Shown: positions 12,442 through 19,700 of the stretch, piece by piece
Position numbering within the stretch: position 1 is the stretch's first letter
Layout: every line of letters begins with the position of its first letter
Source of the DNA: Strongylocentrotus droebachiensis
Lineage: Eukaryota; Echinodermata; Echinoidea; Camarodonta; Strongylocentrotidae
Reading direction: 5' to 3'
DNA: 64,000 nucleotides
Assembly: GCA_035222895.1 (NCBI GenBank)
Contig: JAVYIG010000062.1
Coordinates: forward strand, 1,020,779-1,084,778
The notes under the pieces: generated by a model
The model's input: the letters and a program-made list of their open reading frames with translations, nothing else
Told to the model about the DNA's origin: nothing
The model's database searches: none
Position numbers and translations under genes: made by a program

Positions 12442-12923
12442 TGTGCGTGCGTGCGTGTATGCGTGCGTGTATGCGTGTATGCATAAGCCTTTGAATGGTG
12501 GGGTGGGGGCCTTCACAACGTTTTAGATATTGGAAATGTTTTTCTTTCTTATCTGAGTGTATTTGATGGACCAGCCTGTGGTGTGGGTGAAGTGATATGG
12601 TTAGGTACATGAAGTCCGAGGATGCCCAAAAGCAAGCCCTCTTTAAACATGTGTGTGTGTGTGTGGGGGGGGGGGGGGGGAGTGGGCGGGAGGTATTTAC
12701 CTACATCAAGGGAAGCCACTGGAAGTAATCGTCGACAAATGTTTTGTTTCTTTGTGCTTTTTCTCTTACTGTTTCTTGTATATTTCTGGAACTTATTTTT
12801 TTTAAATATTTCTTAACAGGTTCCATGACCTTCATCGTCATTATCTCAATCGTCGTTGGTGTCATGTTCGTCCTCTTCGTCGCATTGCTCTTATTAGCCC
12901 AAGCGAAGAAGACCAAATTCTAG
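165..12923 (+). CDS. Membrane-anchored leishmanolysin-like (M8) metallopeptidase with EGF and SEA domains, 5' partial
   Basis: Fourteen exons (165-281, 800-987, 1436-1553, 3171-3260, 4334-4385, 5353-5466, 5851-5958, 6379-6500, 7613-7847, 9157-9303, 9909-10046, 11428-11541, 12062-12211, 12820-12923) join in one open frame of 598 codons plus stop. The first three encode the C-terminal half of an M8 zinc peptidase: the AHFEAR segment carries the His equivalent to the third zinc ligand, followed by a TESM stretch at the Met-turn position and a TLAFFEDTGWY motif typical of the family. Next come a calcium-binding-type EGF (DINEC), a second Cys-rich EGF-like module, a SEA-like domain split over two exons, four EGF-like modules and a C-terminal hydrophobic helix with a short basic tail (QAKKTKF). 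The HExxH exons and start lie left of the window. Predicted role: type I membrane protein with an extracellular protease. The family assignment is firm; substrate and activity are unknown. Confidence 0.85.
800..987 (+). CDS. M8 peptidase exon b (Met-turn, TLAFFEDTGWY)
   Basis: Acceptor TTTGCTAG, donor GTGAGA, phase 0 to 2. It encodes TESM, then SRFTLAFFEDTGWYKVNY and WGRDLGCGF, all family hallmarks. Confidence 0.9.
1436..1553 (+). CDS. M8 peptidase exon c (Cys-rich)
   Basis: The single base needed to complete the previous codon fits, and the exon ends in phase 0 at CAG/GTGCC. It encodes SPYCEKPG, LLCG and ATCTNSKLY, matching the Cys pattern after the leishmanolysin core. The acceptor (TATGAAG) is weak but preceded by a pyrimidine tract. 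Confidence 0.75.
1554..3170. other. Intron of M8 gene
   Basis: AT-rich intron with a short poly-G tract near 2413. No exon, RNA gene or clear element recognised. Confidence 0.6.
3171..3260 (+). CDS. M8 peptidase exon d (GG...DHCP)
   Basis: Strong acceptor CTACTTCAG and donor GTAAGT, 30 codons in phase 0. It encodes YFDSLPGF, then GGWRMLEDHCP, the family's YF...GG...CP pattern. Confidence 0.85.
4334..4385 (+). CDS. M8 peptidase short linker exon
   Basis: Acceptor TATATAG, donor GTTAGT, 52 bp, phase 0 to 1. It supplies the G that completes the Asp codon of the following DINEC module. It contains one Cys (RRQTCHR). Supported mainly by exact phase agreement on both sides. Confidence 0.6.
5353..5466 (+). 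CDS. EGF-like module exon 1 (calcium-binding type)
   Basis: Symmetrical phase 1-1 exon of 114 bp with six Cys: DINECDSDPCNNGATC, then YFCTC and GRHC. The D-I-N-E-C start is the calcium-binding EGF signature. Confidence 0.92.
5530..5710 (+). mobile_element. tRNA-derived SINE copy, diverged
   Basis: Shares with copies at 9548, 22480 and 55605 a degenerate tRNA head (GGGTTTGAATTCC B-box-like), the CACTAAT link and an ATTAATCTACATTTGCC core followed by AGGTGAAGT. Lies in an M8 intron. Confidence 0.65.
5851..5958 (+). CDS. EGF-like Cys-rich module exon 2
   Basis: Phase 1-1 exon of 108 bp after a TTATCACAG acceptor, donor GTTAGT. Cys pattern CSTSDQC, EVC, LCSC, GC resembles a divergent EGF or EB-type module. 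Confidence 0.75.
6379..6500 (+). CDS. SEA-like domain exon, first half
   Basis: Acceptor TTTTTCCAG, donor GTACG, phase 1 to 0. It encodes MWFQITDINGSLALY and a DEIIRGELEYA helix, as in the first half of SEA domains. Confidence 0.7.
6840..7060 (+). mobile_element. Intronic MITE-like repeat copy
   Basis: Matches the reverse complement of 10850-11060 and, more weakly, 5040-5160 and 13610-13760: GATGATTCCAGAACC at one end, CAATGCAATCGTATGACC farther in. No coding capacity. Ends are not defined. Confidence 0.5.
7613..7847 (+). CDS. SEA-like domain exon, second half
   Basis: Acceptor CCTTCAG, donor GTATGC, phase 0 to 1. It encodes a beta segment FNGSLGVEIEIVLD at the place of the SEA G-SVVV strand, then an acidic helix and strand. 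Autoproteolysis at GS is possible but not shown. Confidence 0.75.
7858..7922 (+). mobile_element. SINE head fragment
   Basis: tRNA-like stretch with a B-box-like GGTTCCGGGTTCGAAATC directly after an M8 exon. Body is missing. Confidence 0.4.
8465..9055. mobile_element. hAT-like poly-G MITE with 8-bp target duplication
   Basis: Flanked by perfect 8-bp direct repeats CTTGGCAC (8457-8464 and 9056-9063). Termini are inverted: CAGTGGCGTACGCAGG at the left, complement CAGGCGCGTAACCAGG at the right. The inside is a tandem of about 110 bp units with AATCGCAACGACTCA and long G runs. 8-bp duplications and CAGNG ends are the hAT pattern. No transposase. Confidence 0.8.
9157..9303 (+). CDS. EGF-like module exon 3
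   Basis: Phase 1-1, 147 bp, acceptor GTCTCAG, donor GTAAGA. Six Cys with ACSVYSTCNNTIGSYQCTC, a standard long EGF type. Confidence 0.9.
9548..9831 (+). mobile_element. tRNA-derived SINE copy, near full length
   Basis: tRNA-like head with GGTTCACGAGTCC, CACTAATGTC link, ATTAATCTACATTTGTACC core, AGGTGAAGTAAATAGGTACC and an AT-rich tail ending in (ATT)n. Best-preserved copy of the family in this window. Confidence 0.7.
9909..10046 (+). CDS. EGF-like module exon 4 (DIDEC)
   Basis: Phase 1-1, 138 bp, acceptor CATTTAG, donor GTAGGC. DIDEC start and GGYNCVC: calcium-binding EGF. Confidence 0.9.
10850..11060 (-). mobile_element. Intronic MITE-like repeat copy, inverted
   Basis: Reverse-complement relative of 6840-7060, sharing GGTTCTGGAATC, the GATCATCTAGCAT block and GGTCATGCGATTGCATTG. 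Lies in an M8 intron. Confidence 0.5.
11428..11541 (+). CDS. EGF-like module exon 5 (DINEC), GC donor
   Basis: Phase 1-1, 114 bp. DINECISQPCFNGGTC then FTCEC. The only in-phase donor is AG/GCAAGT, a GC-AG intron border. Confidence 0.9.
   Translation: MSTSASHNHASMAVHVGTWKTDLHVSVLQAMKDRTVK
12062..12211 (+). CDS. EGF-like module exon 6
   Basis: Phase 1-1, 150 bp, after a long pyrimidine tract and CTCTCAG; donor GTAAGA. DQNEC start, six Cys. Confidence 0.9.
12407..12470. repeat. (GT)n microsatellite
   Basis: GT run with GC interruptions in the last M8 intron; a G14 tract lies just upstream near 12308. Confidence 0.85.
12820..12923 (+). CDS. Transmembrane exon and stop of the M8 gene
   Basis: Acceptor TTCTTAACAG. 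Encodes about 25 hydrophobic residues (FIVIISIVVGVMFVLF...) followed by AKKTKF and TAG, so the cytosolic tail is very short. The 3' UTR follows; no clean AATAAA was recognised in the next 400 bp. Confidence 0.88.
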
Positions 12924-15129
12924 ATCGCGCCCGTGGTCGAAATGATGATTGAGTGGTTCGTCGAACATGTACACGGCGTTCGAAACAGTTCCTGTTAGAC
13001 CTCTATAGTTTTGCGGTCTGCCTAAGCTCATGAATGAAATATCAAGTTAAATAATTTGCATATGTACACAATTTCTATTTTACATTATTTGTTTGTATAT
13101 TATTTTTTAAGTATCGATTGTAATAGTAAATTCATTAGTTTTTGTTTTGTTACGTTTTCTAAACTGATTTGTACCAAAATACTTTGTTTAGCCGTTTAAG
13201 GGGTTAGGCTCGACTAGCATATGTGCTATTATATGGCCCCTTTCACCAACCAATAGTTTCTCTTTTTGTATATGTCAAATCAAACATAAAGAATAATCGT
13301 TATCGTATCGGGAGTTATCATTATGGATTTGCCATGTGTCTGTTTTAAAATAGTAGAATAATCAAACAAATGAACGAAGTAGATGACTCTTCACGTTCCC
13401 ATCAATTTATTTTACTTATTCATTGTCGTGTGGTTGCATACATTTTAAAGGGAAGGTTGATGTCTTTTAAAAGTGAACAATTTTTGTTTGAGCTTTCTCA
13501 TTCTCTACATAATCGAACGTGACTACCAATAGATTTAAACAATTTTGTAATTCCTTCCGCATAGTATGTAGTCAATATTCACATATATGTGTGCGGTGCC
13601 TTTCACTTTATGTGATTCTCATCGAACTGAGTCAGTTTTTCCATCGTTTTGATGATTCCAAAACCTCTCAATACATAATAATTATTAAGGACTACGGAAT
13701 CAACATTTCTCAAAAACTTTAGACAATTTCTATTCACGATTCTCTTCCTCTAACACAATAATAGACGCATTGATGAATTGATTGATTGATTTATTCAGTC
13801 TTCTTTAAAATACAGGGTAGTCACTTCAGAGCCGCAAGGCCTGCATTTCAAAAGACCCCTCTAGGCAAGTGACAAACTACATGGTAAAAATTACAAAAAC
13901 AAACAATCCAAACATATTCACAATACATAATTCAGTTATTTACCACTAAATAAAAATAGGTACGTTAGTACACAGAACACGCTTCAGTTTGAAAAGACGA
14001 ACTACATAAATTCATGCTTGGTTGAAATGAGCCAAACAAAGCAAGGGCATATAATTATATTTATCAATTTTTAAACAAGACAAATTCACATGAATTAATA
14101 TACATGCACTGATACAATAAAATCAAACAAAAATTAAAACGCACTAAAAGATAAAATTTCAAGTTAGATTGAAGGGTTTAAAGAAAAGTGTGGGTAGAAA
14201 GGAAGCGGCTCACAAAGACTATTCATTTTGGATGAACTTGATATTTAAAAATTGTTCTTATCGTGCACACTTTCACAAGAAGTCCCGGGGGTCTCAGTCA
14301 AATATAAATACTGTAGGTATGCGCGACCAATTTATTGATTGGACGCGGTCCGCGCGGTGCCGCATTAAAGGATTCAAAAACGTTCATTTTGGGCAATTTT
14401 CAAGAAAAAAGGTACTTTTTCAAAATTGTTCAAAATCCTGCTTTTAATACGCGCCGGTATTCGCGTTAAGAGGTATTTGTCTAGCCCTCAGGGCCAGACC
14501 GGGGAAGAAAATAAGGGGTAATAATGCCCATTGGCGCGACTACCGGTCGCCGCCTGCGCCTGCCGGTCTTCAGAACTTCAGTAGATCAAGATGGATGCCC
14601 ACGATACCGACCCAGACCTACCAAATCCCCCGCCTATAGCTGGTCCCTTATAATTTGTTTGCATAGTAGGAATAGTAAATGTTCATTTTACATTGTGTAC
14701 TTTACATGTACTTTACATTAAATAGATCAGATTTGAAATGTAGTTCTTTTTTTCAAAGAAAGGATTTATGACGGCTGTGCACTAAATTCATTTGGAAGTG
14801 TACAGGTTGATGTTATTGCTTCTCTATTGAAATAAATGATTACATTGTGAAATTTACCTTCAGAAGCGCAATTTGATTTATTTTATATTGTCAACAACCT
14901 AAATCATAATCCCATAGGAGTAGACAGGGGGCATAAGGGGGGCATGCCCCCCATATTCTGCCCGTCAAAATACAAAAACATAACATGCAGTACCTCCTGC
15001 TTCATGTAGGAATTGTATACACCCCCCCCCCACACACACACACCGGACTCCTACCATTACGCATCACGCACGCACAGGCATACGAATGGGGGGAGGGGGG
15101 GGGGGGGGTCCCAATACAATTCAATGACT
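12924..15129. other. M8 3' UTR and repeat-bearing intergenic stretch
   Basis: Begins with the M8 3' UTR. A MITE-like copy lies at 13610-13760, and 13770-14140 looks like the 3' tail of a LINE on the minus strand (TTGATTGATTTATTCAG start). C and G tracts lie at 15020-15110. No gene recognised. Confidence 0.45.
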
Positions 15130-16335
15130 TGTTGGTATTGGTATTGGTATTGGTATTTATTTTCCATCACAATATTAAAAACAATACAAAGAAAATGCAT
15201 GAACATAGTAAAAATCAATAATATAGTGAATGGCTGGATAGCCCATTCAGCTTTGTTAATATAACAAAGCTGTTCTTCCTTGGGGTCCAGGAATTAAGAT
15301 ATAAACAGTTATTATACAACAATACAACATAAAATAATATAACTTAAATACATATAAAACCTAAAACATACCAGAGAAGCATAAACACCCCCTCCCCCAT
15401 CCCAAGCATGTTCCATTACAGGTCAGAGCAAAACTGATTTCTTAAATTTAGATATTTGCAGAAAGTTTTTAAATTGTTGGATAGCTTAATACTAATAACG
15501 GTAGGGCATTGTAATCACGTGATCCTTTATACACAAACATTTTACGGCAGCATTCACTCTTTGGTTTGGGGAGTTTGATATTTCCTTGTGATCGTAGAGA
15601 ATATGGATAGTTACAGTATTTGAAAGACTCTTCTAAATAAGGAGGAGCCAAATTGTTCAGGGATTTATAGACCATTATATTTAAATGCAATTTACGTCTT
15701 GAATGGAGAGATTTCCACCCTAATTTAACATGAATATCGTTATTTGAAACATGGTTATAAGGATTAATTTTCAAAATGATACGACCGGCTCTGTTTTGTA
15801 ATTTTTGGAGGCGATCAGTGTGTTTCTTGCTCGCCGAATCATAAACAATATCTGCATAATCGAAAAGTGGAAGAATAATTGAATTATATACCATCTTCAG
15901 ATAGGATTCCGAAATAAAATGTCGAAGACGAGCTAAAAAACTTACAACTTTACTTATTTTTCTACACATTTCGTCAATATGAATATCCCATTTTAACTTG
16001 GTATCAAGATGCATTCCAAGATATTTCACAGTATTACTTTGAACAATGCGTTTACCACATATATTTACATTTAAGATATTACATTTCGATAGCATTGTAC
16101 CAGTTCCAAATAACATACAAATGGTTTTGTCAACGTTAAGACTGAGTTTGTTACAGCAAAGCCAGGTATGAATTTTACATAAATCGAAATTAATATTTTT
16201 TTCAACAGTATCAACATTTTTATGAGAAAAATAAAGCACAGTATCATCTGCATATAGATGCAATTTACAATTGTGAACTTGTTTTACCAGATCATTGATA
16301 TAAATAGTAAATAAAATAGGGCCAAGTATGGACCC
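15130..16335 (-). mobile_element. 5'-truncated non-LTR retrotransposon (LINE), minus strand
   Basis: The minus-strand copy starts inside the RT domain at 16335 and ends in a hexamer tail (GGTATT repeats, plus strand, 15130-15160), as in CR1/L2/jockey-type LINEs. The gap between the RT frame stop and the tail is a 3' UTR. The abrupt start inside a conserved RT motif shows 5' truncation. Confidence 0.8.
15469..16335 (-). CDS. LINE reverse transcriptase, C-terminal fragment
   Basis: About 288 codons, open from the truncation point. Begins GSILGPILFTIYINDL (RT block before the catalytic site), then LYADDT with the catalytic YADD, then KYLGMHLD and the thumb and C-terminal LQNRAGRIIL motif of CR1/L2/jockey-like elements. 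No start codon because the 5' end is lost, so the copy is dead for transposition. The frame has no internal stop, so the insertion is probably young. Confidence 0.88.
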   Translation of the reverse strand, partial: GSILGPILFTIYINDLVKQVHNCKLHLYADDTVLYFSHKNVDTVEKNINFDLCKIHTWLCCNKLSLNVDKTICMLFGTGTMLSKCNILNVNICGKRIVQSNTVKYLGMHLDTKLKWDIHIDEMCRKISKVVSFLARLRHFISESYLKMVYNSIILPLFDYADIVYDSASKKHTDRLQKLQNRAGRIILKINPYNHVSNNDIHVKLGWKSLHSRRKLHLNIMVYKSLNNLAPPYLEESFKYCNYPYSLRSQGNIKLPKPKSECCRKMFVYKGSRDYNALPLLVLSYPTI

Positions 16336-16738
16336 TTAATTAAGCACCGCTCATCGCCTCAGCTATATAGGTGAACTGGTTGGGTCCACATGTTGTGTCG
16401 TCACCGTAACTTCGGCAAATTTGACCCCTGTTGACCCGTAATTTGGAGGGGTGCGGAAAATGAGAGAGAGAGAGAGAGAGATAGAGAGAGAAAGAGAGAT
16501 GGAGAGAGAGTTCCCACTTAACCAACACAAAATGCATACATCGTAATAGTCACCAGACCGCACGGCAGTCTTTTACATGCATATCCACTAATAGATTGCT
16601 TTACCCCATGCTATAAGCCCCCCAAACACCTACATGATCCTACTTTTCCTACTTTTTATCGGCCCAATAGATATCACATTTGCCCAAGTCAGCCCACCCT
16701 ATAGATTATATGTAATCATCATCCCCTCATCCATGCAG
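16336..16738. other. Intergenic stretch with (GA)n, apextrin-like 3' flank
   Basis: Holds a (GA)n run at 16461-16510 and the region just 3' of the minus-strand apextrin-like stop. No polyadenylation signal was recognised with confidence. Confidence 0.5.
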
Positions 16739-19700
16739 TTAGGGTGCAATTGCCTTTTCCAGCAGTTCGAGGAGCCGTTCCCATTTCTTGACGTCGACAT
16801 TGCCATTGTCTTCTTCGCCACGCTGTTCATCCTCCACTAGATCATCTTCTCTTGCGCTCCACTCCTGACGGGCACTCCACTCACCCCTTTCACTGCCTCC
16901 TCTCAATTCCATATCATCCTCCCCCTCATCCCATTCACTGGCTCTTCTCAATTCCATATCATCCTCCTCCACTAGATCCTCTTCTCTTGCGCTCCACTCC
17001 TGACGGGCACTCCACTCATCCCTTTCACTGCCTCCTCTCAATTCCATATGATCCTCCCCCTCATCCCATTCACTGGCTCTTCTCAATTCCATATTACCCT
17101 CCCCCTCATCCCATTCACTGGCTCTTCTCAATTCCATATCATCCTCCCCCTCAGCCTCCTTCTCTATTTCACGCAGGAGCAGCTCACGTTTCAAAGCCCG
17201 AACCATTTCTTTGAACTTCTTGTCTTCATCCTCAACTGGAATGTCTTCTTCCCTTAACTCATTCTCCGGCGCAAACTCTTGACCACGTTTATCCTCGTCG
17301 TCACCCGCCATGTCGTCTTCCCTTGCAATTGCCTTTTCCAGCAGTTCGAGGAGCCTTTCCCGTTTCTTGACGTCGACATTCCCATCGTCTTCTTCGCCAT
17401 GCTGTTCATCCTCCACTAGATCCTCTTCTCTTGCGCTCCACTCCTGACGGGCACTCCACTCATCCTTTTCACTGCCTCCTCTCAATTCCATATCATGCTC
17501 CTCTACTAGATCCTCTTCTCTTGCACTCCACTCCTGACGGGCACTCCACTCATCCCTTTCACTGCCTCCTCTCAATTCCATATTATCCTCCCCCTCATCC
17601 CATTCACTGGCTCTTCTCAATTCCATATCATCCTCCCCCTCAGCCTCCTTCTCTATTTCACGCAGGAGCAGCTCACGTTTCAAAGCCCGAACCATTTCTT
17701 TGAACTTCTTGTCTTCATCCTCAACTGAAATGTCTTCTTCCCTTAACTCATTCTCCGGCGCAAACTCTTGACCACGCTTATCTTCGTTGTCACCCGCCAT
17801 GTCGTCTTCCCTTGCAATTGCCTTTTCCAGCAGTTCGAGGAGCCTTTCCCATTTCTTGACGTCGACATTCCCATCGTCTTCTTCGCCATGCTGTTCATCC
17901 TCCACTAGATCCTCTTCTCTTGCGCTCCACTCCTGACGGGCACTCCACTCATCCCTTTCACTGCCTCCTCTCAATTCCATATGATCCTCCCCCTCATCCC
18001 ATTCACTGGCTCTTTTCAATTCCATATTACCCTCCCCCTCATCCCATTCACTGGCTCTTCTCAATTCCATATCATCCTCCCCCTCAGCCTCCTTCTCTAT
18101 TTCACGCAGGAGCAGCTCACGTTTCAAAGCCCGAACCATTTCTTTGAACTTCTTGTCTTCATCCTCAACTGGAATGTCTTCTTCCCTTAACTCATTCTCC
18201 GGCGCAAACTCTTGACCACGCTTATCCTCGTCGTCACCCGCCATGTCGTCTTCCCTTGCAATTGCCTTTTCCAGCAGTTCGAGGAGCCTTTCCCATTTCT
18301 TGACGTCGACGTTCCCATCGTCTTCTTCGCCATGCTGTTCATCCTCCACTAGATCCTCTTCTCTTGCGCTCCACTCCTGACGGGCACTCCACTCATCCCT
18401 TTCACTGCCTCCTCTCAATTGCATATCATCCTCCTCCACTAGATCCTCTTCTCTTGCACTCCACTCCTGACGGGCACTCCACTCATCCCTTTCACTGCCT
18501 CCTCTCAATTCCATATGATCCTCCCCCTCATCCCATTCACTGGCTCTTCTCAATTCCATATTACCCTCCCACTCATCCCTTTCACTGCCTCCTCTCAATT
18601 CCATGTCATCCTCCTCCTCCTCATCCTCCTTCTTTATTTCACGCAGGAGTAGCTCAAGTTTCAAAGCCCGCACCATTTCCTTGAACTTCTTGTCCTCAAT
18701 CTCAACTGAAGTGTCTTCTTCACTAAACTCATTCTTCGGCGCAAACTCATGACCACGATTATCCTCGTCTTCACCCGCCGTGTCGTCTTCCCTTGCAATT
18801 GCCTTTTCCAGCAGTTCGAGGAGCCTTTCCCGTTTCTTGACGTCGACATTCCCATCGTCTTCTTCGCCATGCTGTTCATCCTCCACTAGATCCTCTTCTC
18901 TTGCGCTCCACTCCTGACGGGCACTCCACTCATCCTTTTCACTGCCTCCTCTCAATTCCATATCATGCTCCTCTACTAGATCCTCTTCTCTTGCACTCAA
19001 CTCCTGACGGGCACTCCACTCATCCCTTTCACTGCCTCCTCTCAATTCCATATTATCCTCCCCCTCATCCCATTCACTGGCTCTTCTCAATTCCATATCA
19101 TCCTCCCCCTCAGCCTCCTTCTCTATTTCACGCAGGAGCAGCTCACGTTTCAAAGCCCGAACCATTTCCTTGAACTTCTTGTCCTCAATCTCAACTGAAG
19201 TGTCTTCTTCACTAAACTCATTCTTCGGCGCAAACTCTTGACCACGCTTATCCTCGTTGTCACCCGCCATGTCGTCTTCCCTTGCAATTGCCTTTTCCAG
19301 CAGTTCGAGGAGCCTTTCCCATTTCTTGACGTCGACATTCCCATCGTCTTCTTCGCCATGCTGTTCATCCTCCACTAGATCCTCTTCTCTTGCGCTCCAC
19401 TCCTGACGGGCACTCCACTCATCCCTTTCACTGCCTCCTCTCAATTCCATATGATCCTCCCCCTCATCCCATTCACTGGCTCTTCTCAATTCCATATTAC
19501 CCTCCCCCTCATCCCATTCACTGGCTCTTCTCAATTCCATATCATCCTCCCCCTCAGCCTCCTTCTCTATTTCACGCAGGAGCAGCTCACGTTTCAAAGC
19601 CCGAACCATTTCTTTGAACTTCTTGTCTTCATCCTCAACTGGAATGTCTTCTTCCCTTAACTCATTCTCCGGCGCAAACTCTTGACCACGTTTATCCTCG

